Notes: a model not told the origin generated them from the sequence alone. DNA of 37,282 nucleotides from Streptomyces graminilatus (GCF_001418565.1 NZ_LIQQ01000279.1:1-37282), one strand, 5' to 3'; shown: positions 6,737 through 14,748, counted from the stretch's first letter. Made by a program: numbers and translations.

Positions 6737-7513
6737 TCAGTGGTGCAGGATCTTGGACAGGAAGTCCTTCGCGCGGTCGCTGCGCGGGTTGCTGAAGAAC
6801 TGGTCCGGAACGGCCTCTTCGACGATGCGGCCGTCCGCCATGAAGACGACCCGGTTCGCGGCCGAGCGGGCGAAGCCCATCTCGTGGGTGACGACGATCA
6901 TGGTCATTCCCTCACGGGCGAGCTGCTGCATGACTTCGAGGACCTCGTTGATCATCTCCGGGTCGAGAGCCGACGTCGGCTCGTCGAAGAGCATGACCTT
7001 GGGGTCCATGGCCAGGGCGCGCGCGATGGCGACACGCTGCTGCTGGCCGCCGGACAGCTGTGCGGGGTACTTGTCCGCCTGCGTGGCCACGCCCACCCGG
7101 TCGAGGAGGGCGCGGGCCTTGTCCTCGGCCACCTTCTTGTCGGCCTTGCGGACCTTGATCTGGCCCAGCATCACGTTCTCGAGCACCGTCTTGTGCGCGA
7201 AGAGATTGAAGGACTGGAAGACCATGCCGACGTCGGCGCGCAGCCGGGCCAGCGCCTTGCCCTCCTGGGGCAGCGGCTTGCCGTCGATCGAGATGTCTCC
7301 CGAGTCGATGGTCTCCAGGCGGTTGATGGCGCGGCACAGGGTGGACTTACCGGACCCGGAGGGTCCGATGACCACGACCACCTCGCCGCGGGTGATGGTC
7401 AGGTCGATGTCCTGGAGAACATGCAACGCGCCAAAGTGCTTGTTCACGCTCTTCAGGACGACCAGATCGCCGGTCGCGGGCACATCGTCCTTGGCCACCG
7501 ATACTTCGGTCAT
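6737..7513 (-). CDS. gluA: Glutamate-type ABC transporter ATPase GluA
   Basis: Cytoplasmic ATP-hydrolysing subunit, 258 residues. Motifs in order: Walker [10 protein letters not shown] (50-58), Q-loop [11 protein letters not shown] signature LSGGQQQR, Walker [13 protein letters not shown], and the switch His in VVTHEM. It is most like GlnQ/HisP-class polar amino-acid ATPases. It is the first gene of the minus-strand operon gluA-gluB-gluC-gluD, with a plausible promoter at 7577-7548. It is divergent from a two-component system across a 263-bp region rich in inverted repeats, which makes that system a candidate regulator. Confidence 0.94.
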   Translation of the reverse strand: MTEVSVAKDDVPATGDLVVLKSVNKHFGALHVLQDIDLTITRGEVVVVIGPSGSGKSTLCRAINRLETIDSGDISIDGKPLPQEGKALARLRADVGMVFQSFNLFAHKTVLENVMLGQIKVRKADKKVAEDKARALLDRVGVATQADKYPAQLSGGQQQRVAIARALAMDPKVMLFDEPTSALDPEMINEVLEVMQQLAREGMTMIVVTHEMGFARSAANRVVFMADGRIVEEAVPDQFFSNPRSDRAKDFLSKILHH

Positions 7514-7547
7514 CGCTTGCTGGCTCCGTCCACCTCGGTTTCGGAGG

Positions 7548-7577
7548 ACAGTAGTGACCGCTTCGGACCAGCGTCAT
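7548..7577 (-). promoter_or_regulatory. Candidate gluA promoter
   Basis: ATGACG (7577-7572) and TACTGT (7553-7548) are separated by 18 bp, giving a start point about 30 bases before the gluA ATG. GGAG lies 11 bases before the start codon. Confidence 0.45.
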
Positions 7578-7689
7578 CACATCTGAGGGGAACTTGAGCA
7601 TCACGATCCGGTGTCAGGCCGACACGATTGGTAGCGCCCTCCGTAAGGGGTGTACCGGCTGGACAACGGAAGCGGCCCGCGTCCGCAAC

Positions 7690-7707
7690 CACGCACGCGC
7701 GTGCGTG
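7690..7707. repeat. 18-bp perfect palindrome in the gluA/response-regulator gap
   Basis: CACGCACGCGCGTGCGTG is a perfect palindrome (9-bp arms, no spacer). It is followed at 7711-7718 by a second palindrome, CCACGTGG. Direct copies of GGTGTAC stand at 7649-7655 and 7717-7723, and GTGTC-N5-GACAC at 7611-7625. These are candidate operator sites for the adjacent response regulator or another regulator; no protein is assigned. Confidence 0.5.
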
Positions 7708-7776
7708 TGTCCACGTGGTGTACTCCGTTGGTGCACCGCGTGCCGAACCGAACCCGATGAACCGAAAGGGGCCGCA

Positions 7777-8463
7777 ATGCGACTGCTGCTCGTCGAGGAC
7801 GACAACCATGTCGCCGCCGCGCTCTCCGCGGTCCTGGCGCGGCACGGTTTCGCCGTCACACACGCCCGCAGCGGCGAGGAGGCCCTCCAGGCGCTCGTCC
7901 CGGAAGGCAACGGCTTCGGCGTGGTACTGCTCGACCTCGGCCTGCCCGACCAGGACGGGTACGAGGTGTGCGGCAAGATCCGCAAGCGCACCAACACCCC
8001 CGTGATCATGGTCACCGCGCGCTCCGACATCCGCTCCCGCATCCACGGCCTCAACCTCGGCGCCGACGACTACGTCGTGAAGCCGTACGACACCGGGGAA
8101 CTGCTCGCCCGGATCCACGCCGTCAGCCGGCGCACCGTCCCCGAGGACGCCGCCGACGCCGGTGAGAACGCCCTGATCCTGGGGTCGCTGCGGATCGAAC
8201 TGTCCACCCGGCAGGTCCTCGTGGGCGGTTCCGTCGTCCAGCTGACCCGCAAGGAGTTCGATCTGCTCGCCCTCCTCGCCCAGCGTCCCGGAGTGGTCTT
8301 CCGCCGCGAACAGATCATCAGCGAGGTCTGGCGCACCAGTTGGGAGGGGACCGGCCGCACCCTGGAGGTGCATGTCGCCTCCCTGCGCGCCAAGTTGAGC
8401 ATGCCGGCGCTGATCGAGACCGTCCGCGGCGTGGGCTACCGGCTCGTCGCCCCGACGCGCTAG
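7777..8463 (+). CDS. OmpR/PhoB-type response regulator
   Basis: A 228-residue transcription regulator with an N-terminal receiver domain and a C-terminal winged-helix DNA-binding domain. Acidic pocket residues are in LLVEDD (Glu7, Asp8, Asp9), the phosphoacceptor is Asp53 in VVLLDLGLP, and the conserved Thr and Lys are in MVTARSD and YVVKPYD (Lys102). The effector domain starts near ALILGSLRIEL and shows LTRKEFDLLALLAQRPGVVF and the recognition region GTGRTLEVHVASLRAKL. Start ATG 7777 follows AAAGGGG. The frame is open upstream to 7594, but that part lacks family similarity. The partner kinase starts 9 nt after the stop. The target genes are unknown; the divergent gluABCD operon is the obvious candidate. 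Confidence 0.93.
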   Translation: MRLLLVEDDNHVAAALSAVLARHGFAVTHARSGEEALQALVPEGNGFGVVLLDLGLPDQDGYEVCGKIRKRTNTPVIMVTARSDIRSRIHGLNLGADDYVVKPYDTGELLARIHAVSRRTVPEDAADAGENALILGSLRIELSTRQVLVGGSVVQLTRKEFDLLALLAQRPGVVFRREQIISEVWRTSWEGTGRTLEVHVASLRAKLSMPALIETVRGVGYRLVAPTR

Positions 8464-8472
8464 CGGGGACCG

Positions 8473-9885
8473 TTGCGCACACGTCTGCTCCCCCTGCTCA
8501 TCGTCCTGATGGCGGCCGTGCTGCTCGCGCTCGGCGTCCCGCTCGCGATAAGCGTGGCCGGCGCCCAGCAGCAGAAGGTCGTCGTCGACCGGATCGACGA
8601 CACCGCGCGGTTCGCGGCGCTCGCCCAGTTCGTCAGCGACCGGCCCACCGGCTCCCGGATCAAGGACGCGGTCACCGACGAGCGCGGCGATACCCTCCAG
8701 CGGGAACTGGAGAGCTACTACGACGTCTACGGCATCCGTTCCGGTGTCTTCTACCGCAACGACGCGCCCATGGCCAACGCGCCGAGGGACTGGTACGTGC
8801 CGGAATCGGGCGAGGTACGTGACGCGTTCGCCGAGGCGCTCCTCTCCCGTCGCAGCCACGATCCGCAGCAGGTCTGGCCCTGGCAGCGGACCCGGCTCGT
8901 CGTGGCGTCGCCGGTCATCCGGGACGGCGATGTCGTGGCCGTCGTGGTCACCGACTCGCCCACCGGCCAGATGCGTTCACGGACACTGCACGGCTGGCTC
9001 GTCATCGGCGCCGGCGAGTTCGCCGCGATGCTGCTCGCCGTGGGCGCCGCCCTGCGCCTCACCGGCTGGGTGCTCAGGCCCGTACGCGTCCTCGACGCCA
9101 CCACGCACCGCATCGCGACCGGCAGTCTGAAGTCCCGGGTCGCGGTGGCCGGTGGGCCGCCGGAACTCAGAAGGCTGGCCCGGTCGTTCAACGAGATGGC
9201 GGACAACGTCGAGGACGTGCTGGAGCAACAGCGCGCCTTCGTCGCCGACGCCTCGCACCAACTGCGCAACCCGCTCTCGGCGCTGCTGCTGCGGATCGAA
9301 CTGCTCGCACTCGAACTGCCGGAGGGGAACGAGGAGATCGCCTCGGTCCAGACCGAGGGCAAGCGCCTGGCCGAGGTCCTGGACGACCTCCTCGACCTGG
9401 CGCTGGCCGAGCATGCCGAGGCGGACCTCGCCCTCACCGACATCGGCGCGCTGACGGCCGAGCGGGTCGCGGCCTGGGCCCCGCTGGCCAAGGCCAAGGG
9501 CGTGAGCCTGGTGGGGGACTGTCCGGCCACCACCGCGTGGGCCGACCCGGTCACGCTGTCCAGCGCCCTGGACGCGGTGATCGACAACGCGGTGAAGTTC
9601 ACGCCCGAGGACGAGTGCGTGCGGGTGTCGGTCGCGTCGAACGGCTCGACCTCGACGGTCGTGGTCACCGACGGCGGCCCGGGCCTCACCGACGACGAAC
9701 TCTCCCGTATCGGCGACCGCTTCTGGCGCAGCGGCCGGCACCAGAACGTGAAGGGCTCGGGCCTTGGCCTGTCCATCTCCCGGATCCTGCTGGCGGCCGG
9801 CGGCGGCACCATCTCGTACGACCATCACGAGCCGCACGGACTGAAGGTGACGGTGCGGGTGCCGAGGTCGGCCCCGGCGTCCTGA
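8473..9885 (+). CDS. HAMP-containing sensor histidine kinase
   Basis: A membrane kinase of 470 residues, starting with TTG at 8473 after GGGGAC. Layout: TM1 about 5-31, extracellular sensor region about 32-172, TM2 about 174-197, HAMP 198-250, then the dimerisation domain with the phosphorylated His262 in FVADASHQLRNPL. The catalytic domain has the N box AVIDNAVKFTP, G1 box VTDGGPGL and G2 box GSGLGLSI. The sensor domain resembles no named ligand domain that I recognise. It is translated together with the upstream response regulator. It is convergent, 36 bases away, with a TAXI binding protein whose family includes glutamate binders, so an accessory sensing role for that protein is conceivable. 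Confidence 0.92.
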   Translation: MRTRLLPLLIVLMAAVLLALGVPLAISVAGAQQQKVVVDRIDDTARFAALAQFVSDRPTGSRIKDAVTDERGDTLQRELESYYDVYGIRSGVFYRNDAPMANAPRDWYVPESGEVRDAFAEALLSRRSHDPQQVWPWQRTRLVVASPVIRDGDVVAVVVTDSPTGQMRSRTLHGWLVIGAGEFAAMLLAVGAALRLTGWVLRPVRVLDATTHRIATGSLKSRVAVAGGPPELRRLARSFNEMADNVEDVLEQQRAFVADASHQLRNPLSALLLRIELLALELPEGNEEIASVQTEGKRLAEVLDDLLDLALAEHAEADLALTDIGALTAERVAAWAPLAKAKGVSLVGDCPATTAWADPVTLSSALDAVIDNAVKFTPEDECVRVSVASNGSTSTVVVTDGGPGLTDDELSRIGDRFWRSGRHQNVKGSGLGLSISRILLAAGGGTISYDHHEPHGLKVTVRVPRSAPAS

Positions 9886-9921
9886 GGAACCCGTGCCCCG
9901 ACAGGCCTTCCGGATCGGCCC

Positions 9922-10920
9922 TTACGGCTTGACCGAGCGGTAGTAGTCCCGGGCGCCGTCCTGCAGGGCCAGCGGGTCGGTGTAGATGGCGGTCCGCAGG
10001 TCAACGAGCTGCGCCGAGTGGACGTCGGCTCCTATCCGGTCCCGGCTGTTGATCACCGACCGGGTCAGCCACTCGGTGAGCCTCGGGTCGACGTCCTCGC
10101 GGGTCATCAGCAGGTTGGACACCGCGAGCGTCGCCACGGTCGAGCCGTCCTGGACGGTCGGGTAGGCCGACTCGGGCATCTTGGTGGCCCGGTAGTAGCG
10201 GGAGGCTCCGCCCTGTTCGTGCAACTTGGTGACCAGGTCCGCCTCGATCGGCACGAAGCGGAAGGCGAAGGTCTTCGCCAGTTGCACCAGACCGTTCGTG
10301 GGCAGCCCGCCCGACCAGAAGAACGCGTCGATCTGGTGCCTCTTGAGCCGTCCGGGCCCGGTGTCGATGCCGTCGGCGAAGGGTTTGATGTCCTTGGCCG
10401 GGTCGAGACCGGCGGCGGCCAGCACCCGGTCCGCGATCAGCCGTACACCGGAGTTCTCCAGCCCTATGGCCACCCGCTTGCCCCGCAGGTCCTGGATCGT
10501 CGAGATGCTGGAGTCGCGCGGCACGACCAACTGCACATAGTCGTCGTACAGACGTGCCACTCCGCGCAGTGTGCCGGCCCCCGGCAGCTTCCTCAGCCTG
10601 TACGTCTCCACCGCGTCGGCCGCCGCGATGGTGAAGTCGGCGTGACCCGTGGCCACCCGCTCGACGTTCTCCTGCGACCCCTGGCTGGTCAGCAGCCGTA
10701 CGTCCAGGTGCGGCATGTCCTTGGCGAAGGCGGTCCTGAGCCCCGAGCCGTACTGCTGGTAGACGCCGGCCGGAGACCCGGTGCTGAACGTGATCGTCCC
10801 GGACGGAGGGTCCTCGTCCAGCGGCAGCAGCCACCACAGCAGCAGCCCGAGGACCACGAAAGCGGCGGCCGAGCCCATGAGGGCCGGTCGCCTGCGGATC
10901 CGGGGGAACACCTTGCGCAT
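9922..10920 (-). CDS. TAXI-family solute-binding protein, membrane-anchored, orphan
   Basis: A 332-residue protein of the TAXI group (TRAP-associated extracytoplasmic immunogenic proteins). An N-terminal Arg-rich stretch and one hydrophobic segment (GSAAAFVVLGLLLWWLL, about 16-32) anchor it; there is no lipobox Cys, so it probably stays attached as a type II protein. The binding-domain signature ITFSTGSPAGVYQQYG and GHADFTIAAADAV are clear, followed by LRGKRVAIGLENSGVRLIADRVL. TRAP transporters need DctQ/DctM-type membrane subunits, and none is encoded nearby, so this copy may act in sensing rather than transport. Start ATG 10920 is the only good start before the signal anchor. Confidence 0.88.
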   Translation of the reverse strand: MRKVFPRIRRRPALMGSAAAFVVLGLLLWWLLPLDEDPPSGTITFSTGSPAGVYQQYGSGLRTAFAKDMPHLDVRLLTSQGSQENVERVATGHADFTIAAADAVETYRLRKLPGAGTLRGVARLYDDYVQLVVPRDSSISTIQDLRGKRVAIGLENSGVRLIADRVLAAAGLDPAKDIKPFADGIDTGPGRLKRHQIDAFFWSGGLPTNGLVQLAKTFAFRFVPIEADLVTKLHEQGGASRYYRATKMPESAYPTVQDGSTVATLAVSNLLMTREDVDPRLTEWLTRSVINSRDRIGADVHSAQLVDLRTAIYTDPLALQDGARDYYRSVKP

Positions 10921-11027
10921 GCGCGAGATCCTGCCAGTACGGCCCCCGCGCTGGCCAGGAAAAAGAGGGCGGAGATGTCCGCCGTACGACGATCGGATCG
11001 GCCGCTGGGGTGCCTGCGAGCGTTCGC

Positions 11028-11033
11028 TAGAGT
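11028..11033 (+). promoter_or_regulatory. -10 box for a leaderless mazG-like message
   Basis: TAGAGT ends 6 nt before the ATG of the next gene and no ribosome binding site lies between. This geometry places the transcription start on the start codon. No convincing -35 is visible. Confidence 0.45.
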
Positions 11034-11039
11034 CGCCGC

Positions 11040-11471
11040 ATGCGTCCCGGTACCCCGCCCTCCGCCCCGTCCGTCTCGCCCGCGGGCCTCGTCCGGGAAT
11101 TCCACCGGGCCTTCGGTCTCGAAACCCGCGCTACGCCCGCCGAGGTCTCCCCAAAGCTCGCGGCGCACCGGGGCGAGCTGCTCGCGGAGGAGGCCGCGGA
11201 GGTGGCCGAGGTCGCCGTCACGGGCCCGCTGGACCGGCTGGCGCACGAGCTGGCCGACGTCGTGTACGTCGCTTACGGCACCGCCCTGGTCCACGGCATC
11301 GACCTCGACGAGGTGATCGCCGAGATCCACCGCGCCAACATGACGAAGCTGGGCCCCGACGGACTGGTCGCCCGCAGGGCCGACGGCAAGGTGCTCAAGG
11401 GCGACCACTACCGCGCCCCGGACGTCGGAGCCGTCCTGCGCCGCCAGGGCTGGAACACCGCCGAGCGGTAA
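11040..11471 (+). CDS. MazG-like nucleotide pyrophosphohydrolase
   Basis: A 143-residue all-alpha NTP pyrophosphohydrolase. The metal-binding ExxE pair is in [14 protein letters not shown] and the downstream ExxD in [12 protein letters not shown], as in MazG and phosphoribosyl-ATP pyrophosphatases. The conserved tail [12 protein letters not shown](L) is typical of this small-protein subgroup. The probable role is hydrolysis of non-canonical or modified nucleoside triphosphates; the substrate is not known. The start ATG has no Shine-Dalgarno but sits 6 nt from a TAGAGT -10 box, suggesting a leaderless transcript. The first 15 residues are Pro/Ser-rich and not part of the domain. Confidence 0.85.
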   Translation: MRPGTPPSAPSVSPAGLVREFHRAFGLETRATPAEVSPKLAAHRGELLAEEAAEVAEVAVTGPLDRLAHELADVVYVAYGTALVHGIDLDEVIAEIHRANMTKLGPDGLVARRADGKVLKGDHYRAPDVGAVLRRQGWNTAER

Positions 11472-11499
11472 CCCGTACGGCCCTGCTCCACACACCGCC

Positions 11500-11505
11500 T
11501 ACCCT
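11500..11505 (+). promoter_or_regulatory. -10 box for a leaderless miaB message
   Basis: TACCCT is followed by 6 nt and then the miaB ATG, with no ribosome binding site in between. The arrangement is the same as for the gene before it. Confidence 0.4.
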
Positions 11506-11511
11506 TGTCGC

Positions 11512-13029
11512 ATGAGCAGCAGTGACCGGATCCAGGCCGTGGACGTCAAGACATACGAAGTGCGCACCTACGGGTGCCAGATGAACGTCCACGATTCCGA
11601 GCGATTGTCCGGACTGCTGGAAGACGCCGGTTATGTGCGCGCGCCCAAGGACGCCGACGGGGACGCGGACGTCGTCGTCTTCAACACCTGCGCCGTGCGC
11701 GAGAACGCCGACAACAAGCTGTACGGCAACCTCGGCCGGCTCGCCCCGATGAAGACGAAGCGTCCCGGGATGCAGATCGCCGTGGGCGGCTGCCTCGCGC
11801 AGAAGGACCGCGACACCATCGTGAAGCGGGCGCCCTGGGTGGACGTCGTCTTCGGTACGCACAACATCGGCAAGCTCCCCGTCCTGCTGGAACGCGCGCG
11901 CGTGCAGGAAGAAGCGCAGGTCGAGATCGCCGAGTCCCTTGAGGCGTTCCCGTCCACGCTGCCGACGCGGCGCGAGAGCGCGTACGCGGCCTGGGTGTCG
12001 ATCTCCGTCGGCTGCAACAACACGTGCACCTTCTGCATCGTCCCGGCCCTGCGCGGCAAGGAGAAGGACCGTCGCACCGGCGACATCCTCGCCGAGATCG
12101 AGGCGCTGGTCGGCGAGGGCGTCTCCGAGATCACCCTGCTCGGCCAGAACGTCAACGCGTACGGCTCCGACATCGGTGACCGCGAGGCCTTCAGCAAGCT
12201 GCTGCGGGCCTGCGGGAAGATCGAGGGTCTGGAGCGCGTCCGCTTCACCTCCCCGCACCCGCGCGACTTCACCGACGACGTCATCGCCGCGATGGCCGAG
12301 ACGCCGAACGTGATGCCGCAGCTCCACATGCCCATGCAGTCCGGCTCGGACACGATCCTCAAGGCGATGCGCCGCTCGTACCGCCAGGACCGCTACCTGG
12401 GGATCATCGAGAAGGTGCGGGCCGCCATCCCGCACGCGGCGATCACCTCCGACATCATCGTGGGCTTCCCCGGGGAGACCGAGGAGGACTTCGAGCAGAC
12501 GATGCACGCGGTGCGCGAGGCGCGGTTCGCGGCGGCGTTCACCTTCCAGTACTCCAAGCGGCCCGGCACGCCCGCCGCCACCATGGAGAACCAGATCCCC
12601 AAGGAGGTCGTCCAGGAGCGCTATCTGCGTCTGGCCGCCCTCCAGGAGGAGATCTCCTGGGAGGAGAACAAGAAGCAGGTCGGCCGCACCCTGGAGCTGA
12701 TGGTCGCCGAGGGCGAGGGCCGCAAGGACGGCGCCACCCACCGACTCTCCGGCCGCGCCCCCGACAACCGCCTGGTCCACTTCACCAAGCCGGACACCCT
12801 GGTGCGCCCCGGGGACGTCGTCACGGTCGAGGTCACCTACGCCGCCCCGCACCATCTCCTCGCCGAGGGCGCTGTCCTCGATGTGCGTCCCACGCGCGCG
12901 GGTGACGCCTGGGAGAAGCGCAACACCGCCCAGGCCGCGAAGCCGGCGGGCGTGATGCTGGGTCTGCCGGGGATCGGGGCGCCGACTCCGCTGCCGGCGA
13001 CCTCGGGGAGCGGCTGCGGCTGCGACTGA
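11512..13029 (+). CDS. miaB: tRNA-2-methylthio-N6-dimethylallyladenosine synthase MiaB
   Basis: Radical-SAM methylthiotransferase that converts i6A to ms2i6A at position 37 of tRNAs reading UNN codons. The 505 residues show the three methylthiotransferase cysteines for the auxiliary cluster (Cys22 in TYGCQMN, Cys60 in NTCAVRE, Cys94 in VGGCLAQ). They also show the radical SAM CxxxCxxC as Cys168, Cys172 and Cys175 (GCNNTCTFC). A TRAM-type RNA-binding segment lies near residues 400-460. A short C-terminal tail ends GSGCGCD. It works after MiaA, which is encoded 1.9 kb downstream. The start ATG follows a TACCCT -10 box at leaderless spacing. Confidence 0.96.
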   Translation: MSSSDRIQAVDVKTYEVRTYGCQMNVHDSERLSGLLEDAGYVRAPKDADGDADVVVFNTCAVRENADNKLYGNLGRLAPMKTKRPGMQIAVGGCLAQKDRDTIVKRAPWVDVVFGTHNIGKLPVLLERARVQEEAQVEIAESLEAFPSTLPTRRESAYAAWVSISVGCNNTCTFCIVPALRGKEKDRRTGDILAEIEALVGEGVSEITLLGQNVNAYGSDIGDREAFSKLLRACGKIEGLERVRFTSPHPRDFTDDVIAAMAETPNVMPQLHMPMQSGSDTILKAMRRSYRQDRYLGIIEKVRAAIPHAAITSDIIVGFPGETEEDFEQTMHAVREARFAAAFTFQYSKRPGTPAATMENQIPKEVVQERYLRLAALQEEISWEENKKQVGRTLELMVAEGEGRKDGATHRLSGRAPDNRLVHFTKPDTLVRPGDVVTVEVTYAAPHHLLAEGAVLDVRPTRAGDAWEKRNTAQAAKPAGVMLGLPGIGAPTPLPATSGSGCGCD

Positions 13030-13065
13030 CGTCCTGGCACAATGCGGACAGGGAAGGAGCACCAC

Positions 13066-13335
13066 ATGTTGCCGTACAGCGTTGCGTTCACCGAACAGGC
13101 CGCCCAAGCGCGTGACAGCCTGTCCGCCGACAGGCGCGATCTGCTGGAGCGTGGCCTGGCCATACTGGCGACCGACCCGCGGCACAAGCTCTCCCACTCC
13201 GTCCTCGGCGACGAGTCCACGCGCGGGCTCGCCCTGTCGCGCAATCTCTTCATCGAGTACGTCATCAGTGAGGGCAAGCTCGTGGTCCTCGTGCTCACGG
13301 TCATCGACCTCACCGACGTGCTCTTCGAGGACTGA
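13066..13335 (+). CDS. Small RelE/ParE-fold-like protein, no partner antitoxin
   Basis: An 89-residue protein translated from ATG 13066 behind a good GGAAGGAGC ribosome binding site, 36 nt after miaB. The pattern resembles the RelE/ParE beta-sheet toxin fold: an N-terminal strand (YSVAFTEQAA), a helix pair (RRDLLERGLAILATDP), then alternating strands (GLALSRNLFIEYVISEGKLVVLVLTVIDLTDVLFE). The Arg-rich C-terminus and the cognate antitoxin expected for an active toxin are absent. I read it as a conserved RelE-superfamily hypothetical protein probably cotranscribed with miaB. Function is unknown, and the fold call rests on sequence pattern only. Confidence 0.7.
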   Translation: MLPYSVAFTEQAAQARDSLSADRRDLLERGLAILATDPRHKLSHSVLGDESTRGLALSRNLFIEYVISEGKLVVLVLTVIDLTDVLFED

Positions 13336-13355
13336 CCCCGGACCGTCCCCGGGGT

Positions 13356-13361
13356 TACGCT
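13356..13361 (+). promoter_or_regulatory. -10 box upstream of LigB-like gene
   Basis: TACGCT is followed by 7 nt and the ATG at 13369, with no ribosome binding site, again a leaderless arrangement. Confidence 0.35.
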
Positions 13362-13368
13362 CCCGATC

Positions 13369-14082
13369 ATGCTTGTCGCCGCCGCCGTCTGCCCCTGCCC
13401 GCCGCTCCTCGTGCCCGAGGTGGCCGCGGGCGCCGCACCCGAACTGGACGCCGCACGCACCGCCTGCGCGGACGCGCTCGGGGTACTCGCGGCCTCCCGT
13501 CCCGACCGCCTGCTGGTCGTCGGGCCCGCCGGGGAGGGCGGGCGCGGCCCGCATCCGGAGGGCACGCGGGGCTCGTTCCGGGGCTTCGGGGTTGACCTCG
13601 GCGTACGCCTGGGTACGGGGGACGCCGAACCGGCGGAGCGGGAGCTGCCGGCGGCGCTCGCCGTCGCCGCCTGGCTGCTGGAGCGGGCCGGGTGGTCCCA
13701 GGCGCCCGTGGCAGGTCTGGGCGTGGCCGAGACCCTGGCGGCCGAGCGGTGTCTCGCGGCCGGGAGGGAGATCGCCGGGCGGCCGGAGCGGGTGGCCCTG
13801 CTGGTGATGGGCGACGCCAGCGCGTGCCGCACGCTCAAGGCGCCGGGGTATCTGGACGAGCGGGCGGCGGGGTTCGACGCGGACGTCGCGCGGGCTCTCG
13901 GGGCGGCGGACGCGGCGGCCCTCAAGGCGCTGGACGCGGAACTGGCGTACGAACTGAAGGTCTCCGGCCGGGCGCCCTGGCAGGTCCTCGCGGGCGCGGC
14001 CGAGAGCACCGGCCTCGCGGGCGTCCTGCTCTACGACGACGCGCCGTACGGCGTGGGGTACGTGGTCGCGGCCTGGTCGTAG
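13369..14082 (+). CDS. Class III extradiol dioxygenase (LigB)-like protein, ligands missing
   Basis: A 237-residue protein with the overall layout of the LigB/Memo superfamily. Active members bind iron through two His and a Glu. Here the first ligand site reads VCPCPPLL, the second VVGPAGEG and the third-region motif MGDASACR, so the positions where His normally stands are Cys, Ala or Ala-Cys. The protein is therefore unlikely to be a canonical dioxygenase. It lies between miaB and miaA in the same direction, an order I recall as conserved in streptomycetes, which hints at a housekeeping role. No reaction can be assigned. Confidence 0.75.
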   Translation: MLVAAAVCPCPPLLVPEVAAGAAPELDAARTACADALGVLAASRPDRLLVVGPAGEGGRGPHPEGTRGSFRGFGVDLGVRLGTGDAEPAERELPAALAVAAWLLERAGWSQAPVAGLGVAETLAAERCLAAGREIAGRPERVALLVMGDASACRTLKAPGYLDERAAGFDADVARALGAADAAALKALDAELAYELKVSGRAPWQVLAGAAESTGLAGVLLYDDAPYGVGYVVAAWS

Positions 14083-14112
14083 TCGGCTTCACGGGCCGTT
14101 GCCGTCGTGACA

Positions 14113-14153
14113 CGGCGGACGGCCGGGAACGTGGGTTCCGCGGCCGTCCGCCG
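14113..14153. terminator. Long bidirectional terminator
   Basis: A 13-bp perfect stem (CGGCGGACGGCCG, 14113-14125, with 14141-14153) is continued by GGAAC/GTTCC with one bulged G and a 4-nt loop. It lies 31 bases after the LigB-like gene and 27 bases after the end of the minus-strand small gene, serving both convergent transcripts. Confidence 0.8.
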
Positions 14154-14179
14154 ATGTGTCGTGCGGTTCTTCAAGCCGG

Positions 14180-14449
14180 TCAGGAAGCCGGTGGCGGTCC
14201 GTCCGGGGGTGGCGTGAACGTGTCGTCCCGGGTGCCGCCGTCCTTGTGCGCGAGTCGGTCCATGGCGCCCTTCGCCTTGCCGGTGCCCGTATGGATCTTG
14301 TCGCTGTACTTGCCCCTGGTCTTCTCGTCGACCACCTTCGCGGCCTTCTCCAGACCCCGTTCGATCTGACCCTCGTGCTGGTGCGCGAAGTCCGAGACCT
14401 TCTCCTTGGCCGGGGCTAGCTTTGCCTTCAAAGTGTCCAGCAGACCCAT
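14180..14449 (-). CDS. MT0933/Rv0909-type small antitoxin-family protein
   Basis: An 89-residue protein starting MGLLDTLKAKLAPAKEKVSDFA, rich in Lys/Ala amphipathic helix and ending in a Pro-rich tail. It matches the actinobacterial MT0933-like antitoxin family, named after a mycobacterial toxin-antitoxin member. No toxin gene is adjacent, so an antitoxin role here is doubtful; a DNA- or stress-associated role is as likely. It follows the acidic small gene by 23 bases on the same strand, so the two probably form a transcript ending at the hairpin 14113-14153. Confidence 0.75.
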   Translation of the reverse strand: MGLLDTLKAKLAPAKEKVSDFAHQHEGQIERGLEKAAKVVDEKTRGKYSDKIHTGTGKAKGAMDRLAHKDGGTRDDTFTPPPDGPPPAS

Positions 14450-14472
14450 TTTTCGCCTTCCCTCGCGGGCGA

Positions 14473-14748
14473 TTACCTGCGGGCGCCCTCACCGGCCTCG
14501 CTGTCGGCGGCCTCCTCGGCGGACTGCTGCTTGGGGATCTCGACGCCCTCGGTGGCGGGGACGGCCACGGCTTCCGTCTTCTCCGCCGTGATCTCCGTCT
14601 CGGTGACGCTGCCGGACTCCGTCGATTCCTTCGCAGCTTCCGTCTCCTCCGCCGTCGGCTCGTCCGCCACCGCCACGGACTGCTCGTCGGCGGCCGACGC
14701 GTCCTCCGTGGTCTTCGACCGTCCAAGAAGCCGTGCAAAAACGCCCAT
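14473..14748 (-). CDS. Acidic low-complexity small protein
   Basis: A 91-residue protein from ATG 14748, preceded by GGAGTGGAT. It begins MGVFARLLGRSKTTED and then becomes a Glu/Ala/Thr/Ser-rich acidic chain with no hydrophobic core, probably disordered. It is upstream of, and probably cotranscribed with, the MT0933-type gene, whose Lys-rich product would have opposite charge; an interaction is only a guess. No domain is recognised. The frame continues upstream to 15042, but the ribosome binding site and the family-like MGVF start favour the short form. Confidence 0.6.
   Translation of the reverse strand: MGVFARLLGRSKTTEDASAADEQSVAVADEPTAEETEAAKESTESGSVTETEITAEKTEAVAVPATEGVEIPKQQSAEEAADSEAGEGARR

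Noticed and set aside
9886..9921. Terminator between the kinase and the TAXI gene
   Set aside because: Only GGCC-level short complementarity is present in 36 bases; not enough to call.
13066..13335. A toxin-antitoxin module formed by the RelE-like gene and its neighbours
   Set aside because: Neither miaB nor the LigB-like gene is an antitoxin, and the MT0933-type gene lies on the other strand nearly 1 kb away.
11395..13554. A 719-codon minus-strand open frame opposite miaB
   Set aside because: Shadow of miaB and neighbours; low-complexity translation without motifs.
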